A program made the translations under genes and the position numbers. Shown piece by piece: positions 15,044 to 23,221 of a DNA stretch of 64,000 nt. Source of the stretch: Paenibacillus sp. RUD330 (lineage in GTDB: Bacteria; Bacillota; Bacilli; Paenibacillales; Paenibacillaceae); the NCBI RefSeq assembly GCF_002243345.2, contig NZ_CP022655.2, positions 894,001 to 958,000 on the forward strand. Reading direction: 5' to 3'. The notes under the pieces were generated by a model that was not told where the DNA came from, made no database searches, and worked only from the letters and a program-made list of their open reading frames with translations. How positions within the stretch are numbered: the stretch's first letter is position 1; each line of letters begins with the position of its first letter.

Positions 15044-15754
15044 TCAGAGCCGGCCCTTGATGCCCTGCAGCACTTCGATCACCTTGTTCAGGTGCTCGCC
15101 GAGCACATGCTCCGCAAGCTTGGCGTCTCCGGCCTCGATGGCATCGTAGATGCGCCGGTGCTCGCCGAGCAGCCGCTGGGCGGTGCCTCTCTCGCGGTAG
15201 AACCACAGCTCGCGGGTCTGGGAGATGGAAGAGGCGAAGCGCTCGGCGAGGGATTCCATCATCTGCGCGAGCAGGGTATTGCCCGAAGCGGCTACGATGG
15301 CCATGTGGAACTCGGTGTCGGCGCGCTCGCCGGACTCGGTGTCGCCGGCTTCGAGGCTGCTCTCCATCGAGGCGAGAATCTCGCGCAGCCGCGCCAGATC
15401 GTCCGGGGCGCGCCTTGCGGAGGCGAGCGACACAGCCCCGATCTCCAGCACCTTGCGGACTTCCAGCAGCTCGGTCAGAGAGCCCGCATTGTGGAACATC
15501 TGGTCCGCGCCTTGCTTAGGATCACTTGGCAATACCGCCTTGACGAAGGTGCCGCCGCCCTGGCGCACATCCAGCCAGCCGGTCGCCTTGAGCGCGCTGG
15601 CCGCCTCGCGGATCGTGGAACGGCCGACGCCGTACGATTCCGCGAGCTCCACGACGGAGGGCAGCCGCTGACCCGGCTGCCAGGCGCCCGAGCGGATCTG
15701 TTCCAGCATATGTTCGGCTACAAGCTCATGGCCTTTGGCTTGGGTGATTTTCAT
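15044..15754 (-). CDS. FadR-type GntR regulator of the glycolate/lactate genes
   Basis: A 236-residue regulator. ATG 15754 is chosen because GGGAGG lies 5 bp upstream; ATG 15772 precedes that site. Residues about 10-75 are the GntR winged helix (GQRLPSVVELAESYGVGRSTIREAASALKATGW and VRQGGGTFV). The rest is an FCD effector domain (LTELLEVRKVLEIGAVSLA; TEFHMAIVAASGN; EHRRIYDAIEAGD), whose histidines bind metal and acid ligands. LldR, PdhR and GlcC are of this type and respond to lactate, pyruvate or glycolate. It is divergent from glcD-glcF, with a strong inverted repeat between them, so it most likely controls those genes. Confidence 0.88.
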   Translation of the reverse strand: MKITQAKGHELVAEHMLEQIRSGAWQPGQRLPSVVELAESYGVGRSTIREAASALKATGWLDVRQGGGTFVKAVLPSDPKQGADQMFHNAGSLTELLEVRKVLEIGAVSLASARRAPDDLARLREILASMESSLEAGDTESGERADTEFHMAIVAASGNTLLAQMMESLAERFASSISQTRELWFYRERGTAQRLLGEHRRIYDAIEAGDAKLAEHVLGEHLNKVIEVLQGIKGRL

Positions 15755-15824
15755 CGCGACCTCCCGTTGCATCCAAAAACATTCTATACAATGAAATCAG
15801 TATAGCATATAATGATTTTCAAAG

Positions 15825-15843
15825 TCATCAGATGACCTGATGA
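15825..15843 (+). promoter_or_regulatory. Inverted repeat operator between the FadR-type gene and glcD
   Basis: TCATCAG-ATGAC-CTGATGA is a perfect 7-bp inverted repeat. A nested perfect palindrome GTCATC-A-GATGAC occupies 15824-15836. It lies 71 bp before both starts. It does not match the TNGT-N3-ACNA core of well-known FadR-family sites, so its binder is inferred from position. Confidence 0.6.
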
Positions 15844-15913
15844 TAATAGGCATAGTCAGGTGCCCATACGGTTTGAACGCTAAGCTTTTTACAGATGGGA
15901 AGGGGAAATGCAC

Positions 15914-17329
15914 ATGCTGGATCCGGCCATGGCGAGACGGCTGCGGGATATCGTAGGAGAGAAGCATTTCAAGGACGATCCGGAGGCGAAGGTCGCCCAT
16001 TCCTATGACGGCACGCCCATGCTCCAGAGCTTGCCGGACGGGGTCGTCTACCCGGACTCGACGGCTCAGGTGTCCGAGATCATGAAGGTGCTTGCGGAGT
16101 ACCGCGTGCCGGTCGTGTCCCGTGGCTCCGGCTCCAACCTGTGCGGGGGGACGGTTCCTGTGCAGGGAGGCATCGTCATGGTCATGCACCGGATGAACCG
16201 GCTGCTGGAGGTCGACATGGACAATCTGACGGCAACGGTGCAGCCGGGCATGATTACCGCGGCGTTCACCGAGCATATCGAATCGCTCGGGCTCTTCTAC
16301 CCGCCGGATCCCAGCAGCATGAAGATTTCGACGATCGGCGGCAACATCAGCGAGTGCTCGGGAGGCCTGCGCGGGCTGAAATACGGAACGACCAAGGATT
16401 ACGTGCTCGGCCTCGAGGCCGTTCTGGCCAATGGAGAGATTCTTCGCACCGGCGGCAAGCTCATGAAGGATGTGGCCGGCTACGACTTGACGAAGCTGCT
16501 CGTCGGCTCGGAGGGCACGCTCGCCATCATTACGGAAGCGACCTTGAAGCTCGTGCCCCCGCCCGCCGGCAAAAAGACGATGCTCGCGATGTACAAGGAC
16601 TTGTACGGCGCGGCCCGGACCGTCTCGCGGATCATCGAGAACAAGATCATCCCGGCCACGCTGGAAATTCTCGACAATCCGACGATCCGGGTCGTCGATG
16701 ATTTCGCCCGTCTCGGCTTGCCGCGGGATATGGAAGCGATCCTGCTCATCGAGCAGGACGGCGATCCCGAGGCGGTCGAGCGCGACATGGAGGCCATCAG
16801 GCTCATCTGCGAAGCCGAAAAGGCCGACCGGGTCGAAGTCGCCCAGACTCGCGAGGAGGCGGAAAAGCTTGTCGCAGCGAGGCGCAGCGCGTTCACGGCA
16901 TTGGCGAGGCTGCGGCCGACGACAATTCTCGAGGATGCGACCGTTCCCCGCTCCCGCATCGCGGACATGGTGCTGCGCATCCGGGAGATCGCGGACAAGT
17001 ACGGCGTCTCGATCGCGACCTTCGGGCATGCGGGAGACGGCAACCTGCATCCGACCGCGACGACAGACGCCAGGGATGCGGAGGAGGTTCACCGGGTCGA
17101 GCAGGCTTTCGCGGAAATATTCGAGGCGGCGATCGAGCTTGGCGGCACCATTACCGGCGAGCATGGAGTCGGCGTCGTGAAGGCGCCGTTCCTGGAATGG
17201 AAGGTCGGGGCGAGCGGCATCGCCGTCATGAAAGGCATCAAGGATGCATTCGACCCCCATCATCTGCTCAATCCCGGAAAGATGTTTGCCGGAGAAACTC
17301 GCAAAAGGGTGGTGATCGACCGTGGCTGA
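15914..17329 (+). CDS. glcD: Glycolate/lactate oxidase FAD subunit GlcD
   Basis: A 471-residue FAD-linked oxidase. ATG 15914 lies 8 bp after AAGGGG; ATG 15908 is too close to it. The FAD_binding_4 domain covers residues about 40-220 (VVSRGSGSNLCGGTVP; TIGGNISECSGGLRGLKYG; TGGKLMKDVAGYDLTKLLVGSEGTLAI). The C-terminal oxidase domain follows (FGHAGDGNLHPT; GGTITGEHGVGVVKAPFL; DPHHLLNPGKMF). The enzyme oxidises glycolate or D-lactate to the 2-oxo acid and passes electrons to the iron-sulfur subunit encoded next, which it overlaps by 8 bp. A separate GlcE subunit is absent, so this is a two-gene GlcDF-type enzyme. Confidence 0.92.
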   Translation: MLDPAMARRLRDIVGEKHFKDDPEAKVAHSYDGTPMLQSLPDGVVYPDSTAQVSEIMKVLAEYRVPVVSRGSGSNLCGGTVPVQGGIVMVMHRMNRLLEVDMDNLTATVQPGMITAAFTEHIESLGLFYPPDPSSMKISTIGGNISECSGGLRGLKYGTTKDYVLGLEAVLANGEILRTGGKLMKDVAGYDLTKLLVGSEGTLAIITEATLKLVPPPAGKKTMLAMYKDLYGAARTVSRIIENKIIPATLEILDNPTIRVVDDFARLGLPRDMEAILLIEQDGDPEAVERDMEAIRLICEAEKADRVEVAQTREEAEKLVAARRSAFTALARLRPTTILEDATVPRSRIADMVLRIREIADKYGVSIATFGHAGDGNLHPTATTDARDAEEVHRVEQAFAEIFEAAIELGGTITGEHGVGVVKAPFLEWKVGASGIAVMKGIKDAFDPHHLLNPGKMFAGETRKRVVIDRG

Positions 17330-18749
17330 TAGAGGAAATGGAGGCCTCGGATTGGCGGCACAGCCGCATTCGGGACCGGGCAGCCTGCTCGGCAAGCCGG
17401 ATGTGCGGCATGCCAATCCGGTGTCGAGAACGGTGCTGGCCAAGCTGGACTACGACCAGCTGACCAACTGCATGCGCTGCGGCTTCTGCCTGCCTGCTTG
17501 TCCGACCTTCCGGGAGACGGGGCTGGAGCCGGAGTCGCCCCGCGGCCGGATCGCGCTCATGAAGGCCGTCGCCGACGGCATCATGGAGCCGGACAAGGCG
17601 TTCGCCGAGCAGATGAACCATTGTCTCGGCTGCCGGGCTTGCGAGCCCGCCTGTCCTGCCGACGTCAAATACGGGCAGCTGCTGGAGCAGGCCAGGGACG
17701 CAATCGAGGATCACGCGGATCACAGCCTGCCGGCAAAGGGCGTGCGGAGGCTCTTCTTCAAGGACGTGCTGCCGCATCGCTCGCGCCTGAAGTGGCTCGG
17801 CCGATCGCTGTCCTTTTACCAAAAGTCGGGTCTCCGGCAGGTCGCGCGCGGTACGGGCATCATGAAGCTGTTCCCGCCGGCCATGCGGGAGATGGAGCGG
17901 ATTCTTCCCGAGGCTTCGGGAAAGGGCGTCGTAGACCGCATCGGCACGGTCGTTCCCGCCAAGGGCGAGCCGATCGCACGCGTCGCCCTTTTCCGGGGCT
18001 GCATCATGGATGTGCTGTTCAGCGAAACGAACGTCCGCACGGCGGAGCTGCTGGCGGAGGCCGGCTTCGAGGTCGTCATCCCGGACAATCAGGTGTGCTG
18101 CGGCGCCTTGCATGCTCACAGCGGGGAGCTGGACCAGGCGAGAGGGCTCGCCCGGTCCAACCTGGACGCCTTCAGGGACGCGGGAATCCGGCATATCGTC
18201 TCCAACGCCGGCGGCTGCGGCGCGCAGCTGGCGGAATACGGCCATCTGATGCATGGAGATGAAGAGTATGCGGAGCTCGCCGTCGAGTTCGCTTCCCGCG
18301 TCGTCGATGTCAGCCAGCTGCTGCTCGGCAGCGGAAGGCTGCCGGCCTTCACGGAGCAGAGCGGCGGCGTACGTGTCACGTACCAGGACTCCTGCCATCT
18401 CCGCAACGGCATGAGAAGCTCGGGAGCGCCGAGGCAGCTGATCCGCCAGGTGGCGGGAGCCTCGTTCGTCGAGATGAAGGAAGCCGACCGCTGCTGCGGC
18501 TCCGCGGGCATCTACAACGTCACACAGCCGGAAATGGCGGGGCAGATTCTGGAGCACAAGATGGAGCATGCCAACGCCACCGAAGCGGCCTACCTGCTCA
18601 CGAGCAATCCCGGCTGCCTGCTGCAGATGAAGCTCGGGGTGCAGAAGCACGGGGACCCGGCCGCCATGAAGGTCATGCATGTGGTCGATTTCCTGCACGA
18701 GCGCATGGGAGAGCCGGCAAGCCTATCGGCAGCAGGGAAGCAAGGATGA
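17322..18749 (+). CDS. glcF: Glycolate oxidase iron-sulfur subunit GlcF
   Basis: A 475-residue protein starting with GTG inside the last codons of glcD (8-bp overlap, coupling). After an unconserved 45-residue lead come two 4Fe-4S sites, CMRCGFCLPACP (about residue 50) and CLGCRACEPACP (about residue 103). Two cysteine-rich CCG domains follow (QVCCGALHAHSG; DSCHLRN; RCCGSAGIYN), the heterodisulfide-reductase-like fold that carries electrons to the quinone pool. With GlcD it forms the membrane-associated dehydrogenase. A terminator follows. Confidence 0.92.
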   Translation: MADRGNGGLGLAAQPHSGPGSLLGKPDVRHANPVSRTVLAKLDYDQLTNCMRCGFCLPACPTFRETGLEPESPRGRIALMKAVADGIMEPDKAFAEQMNHCLGCRACEPACPADVKYGQLLEQARDAIEDHADHSLPAKGVRRLFFKDVLPHRSRLKWLGRSLSFYQKSGLRQVARGTGIMKLFPPAMREMERILPEASGKGVVDRIGTVVPAKGEPIARVALFRGCIMDVLFSETNVRTAELLAEAGFEVVIPDNQVCCGALHAHSGELDQARGLARSNLDAFRDAGIRHIVSNAGGCGAQLAEYGHLMHGDEEYAELAVEFASRVVDVSQLLLGSGRLPAFTEQSGGVRVTYQDSCHLRNGMRSSGAPRQLIRQVAGASFVEMKEADRCCGSAGIYNVTQPEMAGQILEHKMEHANATEAAYLLTSNPGCLLQMKLGVQKHGDPAAMKVMHVVDFLHERMGEPASLSAAGKQG

Positions 18750-18806
18750 CTTTAAGGCGGCGGGACAGATTCGCATGCGGATTGCATAGAGGAATGTAAC
18801 GACAGA

Positions 18807-18842
18807 AAGCCCGTTTCCGGTTGTCCGGAAGCGGGCTTGTTT
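18807..18842 (+). terminator. Terminator after glcDF
   Basis: AAGCCCGTTTCCGG pairs with CCGGAAGCGGGCTT (18807-18820 with 18825-18838; one T-G mismatch) across a TTGT loop, followed by GTTT. Confidence 0.8.
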
Positions 18843-18946
18843 GGTTGCTCGAGTGCTGCTCAGTGAAGACATGTTTCTCCTGCTTCACGAGAATATCTAG
18901 TGGATGCGTTCTATTCTTTTGTATAATAATTTATCTAGTGGTTAAT

Positions 18947-18961
18947 ATTTGAAATTCAAAT
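18947..18961 (+). promoter_or_regulatory. Palindrome in the leader of the AT-rich acetyltransferase gene
   Basis: ATTTGAA-A-TTCAAAT is a perfect 7+1+7 inverted repeat just upstream of the ribosome site. A TATAAT box is at 18922-18927, and the word TATCTAGTGG is repeated at 18894 and 18932. Together they suggest a regulated promoter; no clear -35 box. Confidence 0.5.
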
Positions 18962-18983
18962 TTTAGTCAGGGAGGAATCTATC

Positions 18984-19421
18984 CTGCTGTTTCGAAAAGC
19001 TGTTCCAGCCGACATACCGCAGCTAATTGAATTTCGCAAGATATTGCTCTGCCATGAGGACAACAGCAGTATGGATGAATTATTTAGAAATTACTTTGAA
19101 TCCTCATTATCAGACCAATCACTCCTTGCATGGGTCGCTGCTGATGATGGAGTAGTTATATCCACAGCGTGTTTTTGCTTGTGTAGATTTGCACCGCGAT
19201 TTGACAATCCTTCTGGATTGGATGCATATATGACCAATGTCTTCACAACTCCAGCCTACCGTCGTCAAGGCATAGGATCAAAGCTTGTTCGTGAAGCAGC
19301 AGAAGATTTGAAGATACAAGGTATTAGAAAAATCCTGCTCCATTCTTCTGATATGGCTAAGCAGATGTATGAAAGTCTTGGTTTTGTTGAAGGGAAGAAC
19401 TATATGTCAATAAATATGTGA
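18984..19421 (+). CDS. GNAT family N-acetyltransferase with apparent CTG start, AT-rich
   Basis: A 145-residue acetyltransferase. The first in-frame ATG is deep inside the domain. The classic GNAT opening LFRKAVPADIPQLIEFRK is coded upstream, preceded by GGAGG (18971-18975) with a CTG at 18984, 8 bp downstream. ATC 18981 or CTG 18987 are the only near alternatives. The acetyl-CoA loop is MTNVFTTPAYRRQGIGSKLVREAAEDL, followed by LHSSDMAKQMYESLGFVEGKNYMS. The coding sequence is visibly AT-rich and uses A/T-ending codons, unlike its GC-rich neighbours, so horizontal acquisition is likely. Substrate unknown; the CTG start needs confirmation. Confidence 0.8.
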   Translation: MLFRKAVPADIPQLIEFRKILLCHEDNSSMDELFRNYFESSLSDQSLLAWVAADDGVVISTACFCLCRFAPRFDNPSGLDAYMTNVFTTPAYRRQGIGSKLVREAAEDLKIQGIRKILLHSSDMAKQMYESLGFVEGKNYMSINM

Positions 19422-19508
19422 TGCTTGAACTCGTCGAATTCATTAATTTGATTTGCCTTTCAATAGCAGATATCTGAGGCTGACTATTCATCCAGGGAGG
19501 ATCAGGAA

Positions 19509-19955
19509 ATGGAATGCCGAACGGAAGTTTCGCTGGGTGGAAACCCGGAGTTTTACGATTTTCTGACTGTCAAGCTGAAGGAGTTCAACAACGAGCAGTC
19601 CTTGCACCACCGGGAGAAGAGGAAGGAGGGAGCCGTTCAGCCGCTGCATATCATGCTTACAGACGAAGAGGGGAACTGGAGAGGCGGGCTGACAGCCCAG
19701 GTGATTTGGGGATGGCTGGAGATTGGGTATTTTTGGCTGGAGGAGGGGGTTCGAGGGCAAGGAACCGGATCGGACCTGCTCGCTCAAGCTGAGACACTTG
19801 CCAGGCAGATGGGAGCGTCGAGATCAAAGGTGACTACATTCTCATTCCAGGCGAGAGAATTCTACGAGAAGCTCGGATACGAGGTCGTGGGCGAAATCAA
19901 GGACTATCCTCCCGGCAATTCCTATTATTTCCTCGTTAAAATGCTGCAGGAATAG
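19509..19955 (+). CDS. GNAT family N-acetyltransferase
   Basis: A 148-residue protein of the GNAT fold: LTDEEGNWRGGLTAQVIWGWLEIGYFWLEEGVRGQGTGSDLLAQAETLARQMGA. The acetyl-CoA pyrophosphate loop is VRGQGTGSDLL. FSFQAREFYEKLGYEVVGEIKDYPPGNSYYFLVKML ends the domain. The sequence resembles small Bacillus acetyltransferases of unknown substrate. GGGAGG lies 12 bp upstream of ATG 19509. A bidirectional terminator separates it from the convergent proS. Confidence 0.87.
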   Translation: MECRTEVSLGGNPEFYDFLTVKLKEFNNEQSLHHREKRKEGAVQPLHIMLTDEEGNWRGGLTAQVIWGWLEIGYFWLEEGVRGQGTGSDLLAQAETLARQMGASRSKVTTFSFQAREFYEKLGYEVVGEIKDYPPGNSYYFLVKMLQE

Positions 19956-19958
19956 AAA

Positions 19959-19986
19959 AAAAGGCAGCTCCCGACGGCTGCCTTTT
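19959..19986. terminator. Bidirectional terminator between GNAT gene and proS
   Basis: AAAAGGCAGC / GCTGCCTTTT (19959-19968 with 19977-19986), perfect 10-bp stem with 8-nt loop, with A and T tracts on both sides. Confidence 0.9.
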
Positions 19987-20069
19987 GCTATTTTAATGTT
20001 CGAATTCGGAATAGAGCCGGCGCAAAATACCGGTCATTCCGTCTATCCGGAAGCGGCCCGCTCCCGGAG

Positions 20070-21845
20070 CTAACTTCCAGTCCGCAGGGCTTGCACCATC
20101 TCCAGCACCCGCTGCGCCGCTTCTTCCGCGGTCAGGCTCGCCTTGTCCGCGCTGCCGCGCCGGACGAACTCCACTTTGCCGTCCGCCGCATCCCGGCCGA
20201 CGACGATGCGCGCCGGAATGCCGATGAGATCGGCATCCTTGAACTTGACGCCGGGCCGCTCGTCGCGGTCGTCGACCAGCACCTCCGCGCCAGCCTCCTC
20301 CAATTGGAGGCGAAGCTTGTCCACGAGAGCCATTTGGATTTCGTCCTTTACCGACACCGGAATGACATGGACGTGGAACGGAGCCAGCGCTGCCGGCCAT
20401 ACAATGCCGTTCTCGTCGTGGGATTGCTCCACGGCTGCCGACAGAAGGCGGGAGACGCCGATGCCGTAGCAGCCCATGATCATCGGATGCGTCTTGCCCT
20501 CGGCGTCGAGGAAGGCCGCCCCCAGCTTCTCGCTGTATTTCGTGCCGAGCTTGAATACTTGGCCGATCTCGATGCCGCGATGGAACACGAGCGAGCCTTC
20601 CCGGCATTTCGGGCAAAGGTCGCCTGCCTGCGCATTGCGGAAATCGCCGACAACCGCTGCCCCCAGATGCCTTTCCGCATGAACGCCGCGGACATGGAAG
20701 TCCTCTTCGTTCGCGCCGGCGACTCCGTCCGTTACGGCAGCCGCGTCATGATCGGCATAAACGGGAATATCCAGCCCGACAGGACCGGCGAATCCTACGG
20801 GTGCGCCCGTCGTCCGCATGACCGCGCCAGCCTCGGCAAGCGAAACGGAATCCGCTCCAAGGAAATTTTTGACCTTGAGCTCGTTGATCTCATGGTCGCC
20901 GCGGACAACGACGGCCACGATTCTTCCGTCGGCCTCGAACAGCACGGTTTTGAGAATCTGCGAGGAAGGCAGTCCCAGATACGCGGTCAGCTGTCCGATC
21001 GTTTTAACGCCGGGAGTATGGATTTTTTCAGGCTCCGATGCCATGGAGGCGGATGCCGGTGCACCCGTCGCGCGGCTGCCGTTCCCGAGCAGACGGCCCG
21101 GCCCGGCGTTGTCCGCAAATTTCCGTCCGGGCTCGGCTTTCTCGAGATTGGCGGCATACCCGCAGCAGGTGCAGGAAGCGATCGTATCCTCTCCGATCGA
21201 GGCCAGCGCCATGAATTCATGCGTGCCTCCGTCGCCGCCGATCGTTCCGGCATCGGCTTCGACAGGACGGAAGTCCAAGCCGAGACGGCTGAAGATCCGG
21301 TTGTACGCCTCGAACATCGTTTGGTAGGAATGATCCAGCCCCTCTGGGGTCGTATCGAAGGAATAGGCATCCTTCATCAGGAACTCCCTCCCGCGCAGCA
21401 GGCCGAACCGGGGGCGGCGCTCGTCCCGGAACTTGGTCTGGATCTGATAGACCGTCAGCGGAAGCCTCCGATACGAGGATACCTCGTCCCGGACGAGAGA
21501 GGTGACGATCTCCTCATGCGTCGGACCGAGCGCGAACTCCCGGTCATGGCGGTCGCGCATGCGCATCAGCTCCGGACCATAGGCGTCATAGCGGCCGGAC
21601 TCCCGCCACAGTTCCGCAGGCTGCAGCGCGGGCAGGAGAACCTCCTGGGCGCCTGCCTTCTCCATTTCCTCACGGATGATCTGCTCCGCCTTGCGGAGAA
21701 CTTTGCGTCCCAGCGGCAGATAAGAGTAGATGCCGGCGGCGGTCTGCCGGATGAAGCCGGCACGCAGCAGCAGCCGGTGGCTGGCAGCCTCGGCTTCGCC
21801 GGGAGTGTCGCGCAGGGTGGACAGAAGCAGGTTGCTTTGAAGCAT
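20070..21845 (-). CDS. proS: Prolyl-tRNA synthetase
   Basis: A 591-residue class II synthetase that charges tRNA-Pro. ATG 21845 has GGAGG 8 bp upstream. Motif 1 is LLRAGFIRQTAAGIYSYLPLG, motif 2 FRDERRPRFGLLRGREFLMKDAYSF and motif 3 CYGIGVSRLLSAAVEQ. Between motifs 2 and 3 lies the long INS editing domain of bacterial type ProS (about residues 225-385), which removes mischarged alanine, and the C-terminus carries an anticodon-binding domain. It is slightly longer than the B. subtilis enzyme because of a stretch around NGSRATGAPASASMAS. Expression is controlled by a T-box leader ending about 138 bp upstream. Confidence 0.96.
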   Translation of the reverse strand: MLQSNLLLSTLRDTPGEAEAASHRLLLRAGFIRQTAAGIYSYLPLGRKVLRKAEQIIREEMEKAGAQEVLLPALQPAELWRESGRYDAYGPELMRMRDRHDREFALGPTHEEIVTSLVRDEVSSYRRLPLTVYQIQTKFRDERRPRFGLLRGREFLMKDAYSFDTTPEGLDHSYQTMFEAYNRIFSRLGLDFRPVEADAGTIGGDGGTHEFMALASIGEDTIASCTCCGYAANLEKAEPGRKFADNAGPGRLLGNGSRATGAPASASMASEPEKIHTPGVKTIGQLTAYLGLPSSQILKTVLFEADGRIVAVVVRGDHEINELKVKNFLGADSVSLAEAGAVMRTTGAPVGFAGPVGLDIPVYADHDAAAVTDGVAGANEEDFHVRGVHAERHLGAAVVGDFRNAQAGDLCPKCREGSLVFHRGIEIGQVFKLGTKYSEKLGAAFLDAEGKTHPMIMGCYGIGVSRLLSAAVEQSHDENGIVWPAALAPFHVHVIPVSVKDEIQMALVDKLRLQLEEAGAEVLVDDRDERPGVKFKDADLIGIPARIVVGRDAADGKVEFVRRGSADKASLTAEEAAQRVLEMVQALRTGS

Positions 21846-21982
21846 GAAGTACCCCTCCTTGAGTGATGTCGAGCGATGTCGATGGATGATGCCGGATGGC
21901 ATGAAGCCCAGATTCGTCAACGGATAAATGGCCTGTACAAACAAAAAGCAGCGCTCGTCATGAGATGATGGCCGCATAAAAC

Positions 21983-22300
21983 AAAAAAGACGCATCCGTC
22001 CAGGGACGAATGCGTCGCGGTACCACCCTGAGTTCGGCTCCGGCCGGACTGGCGGCAGGAAGCCCTTGAGTCGGATAACGGCAGAAAGCCGGCGCCGGGC
22101 CTGCGGACAGGCACGGATGCAGCTCGCAAGGTGGGGATGCCGGGGTTCGATGCGGGAAACCTTGCAGCCTGGGGGTTTCCTCTCTGGACGGCGAACGGCG
22201 GGGCATGCTGGCCTTGGTCACAGCAGATGGGATATCGGTTTTATCCACCATATCGGAATCCGGGTGCAAGGTCAAGATGACCGAGAACAAGAGAACCAGA
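21983..22300 (-). ncRNA. T-box riboswitch of proS
   Basis: On the minus strand the T-box sequence AGGGTGGTACCGCG (plus coordinates 22016-22029) is followed at once by the terminator GACGCAT...ATGCGTC (21989-22016) and TTTTTT (21983-21988). This is the standard antiterminator/terminator switch: the TGGT bulge pairs with the acceptor end of uncharged tRNA-Pro. The upstream 270 bp contain several complementary segments expected of stem I, including GGAAACC / GGTTTCC. I did not identify the specifier codon with confidence, and the 5' boundary is approximate. Confidence 0.9.
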
Positions 22301-22409
22301 GAACGCGGAAGCCAAGCGCGGCCATATGAAGCCGAAACAACTGGGGCCGTCAAGGCGTCTACCAATTATTCCAACAACCAACGATTGAATGAGGAAAGGA
22401 GGCCGCGGC

Positions 22410-22883
22410 ATGAGAAGCAGCTTGAAGAGCAACCGGTTCTTGGGGGCGCTGACGGTGCTCCTGGTCTTATTCATCCTGTATGTGCTCCTGTTGAAGCCGG
22501 CTTCCGGACATCGCTACATCGTGCCGGAAGGGTATGCGGGCTGGGTGGTCGTCGTCTTCGGCCAGCAGGGCAGCCCGCCTCTGGAACGCCAGCACGGGGA
22601 CTGCGTCTATCCCATCGACTCGGCCGGATGGCTGCGGACATCCAGCCCGATGGAGCCTGGAAGCATAAAGCTCTATTACAGGGCTGCCGACGGCAGCGTC
22701 AAGCCCGCTCCAGCCGGCGCCGCGCTCATCCATGGCGGGGGAACGCATGGAGGCTCTCGTTCGGAAGCGGGCGGGGAGCAGGTCGGGCTGCCCGCAGTCG
22801 TCGATTTCTACGTCGGAACGGAAGAGCAGTACGAGCAGCGGACTGGAGAATCTCCACGAGCCGAAGCATGGAGGAGGCCGTGA
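22410..22883 (+). CDS. Hypothetical membrane-anchored protein (DUF6843-like)
   Basis: A 157-residue protein; AAAGGAGG (22395-22402) fixes ATG 22410. Residues about 10-27 are a single hydrophobic segment (FLGALTVLLVLFILYVLLL), so it is an anchored or secreted protein. The outside part reads HRYIVPEGYAGWVVVVFGQ, then GSPPLERQHGDCVYPIDSAGWLRTSSPMEPGS. This pattern resembles small Bacillales proteins grouped as DUF6843; the name is from memory of the pattern and its function is unknown. It is close-coupled to the next small membrane gene. Confidence 0.75.
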   Translation: MRSSLKSNRFLGALTVLLVLFILYVLLLKPASGHRYIVPEGYAGWVVVVFGQQGSPPLERQHGDCVYPIDSAGWLRTSSPMEPGSIKLYYRAADGSVKPAPAGAALIHGGGTHGGSRSEAGGEQVGLPAVVDFYVGTEEQYEQRTGESPRAEAWRRP

Positions 22884-22888
22884 GCAGG

Positions 22889-23083
22889 ATGGATGCGTCG
22901 TTTGCCTGGGTTGCCGTCCCGGTTTTCATCGCCGGTGTCGGGCTTTTATTATTCCGGAGAAGGAAATTCGGCAGCTGGAGTGGAAGTGGGTTGGGAATGA
23001 TGCTGATCCTGTTTTCGATCCTGTCGCTGCTGGCGGCCGTCCTGCTGGCCGATCCCGGCGGTACTCACCGTCTCGGGCACTAG
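22889..23083 (+). CDS. Small two-helix membrane protein
   Basis: A 64-residue protein with two hydrophobic helices (FAWVAVPVFIAGVGLLLF and LGMMLILFSILSLLAAVLL) separated by a basic turn RRRKFG. ATG 22889 has GAGGAGG 11 bp upstream. A GTG at 22880 overlapping the previous stop (GTGA) is an alternative, but only 2 bp from the ribosome site. Co-transcribed with the preceding gene. I do not recognise the family. Confidence 0.6.
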   Translation: MDASFAWVAVPVFIAGVGLLLFRRRKFGSWSGSGLGMMLILFSILSLLAAVLLADPGGTHRLGH

Positions 23084-23221
23084 CTTGAACGTGAAGCACT
23101 AGCATGTACATGAATGGGACGCGGCTTGCCGCCGACACCGAGATGGACCGACTGCACCCGTATTCAATCGGCTTTCCCAGCCGAACATCTTGCATTCCGC
23201 CCAGGAGGCTTACCCATCCAC

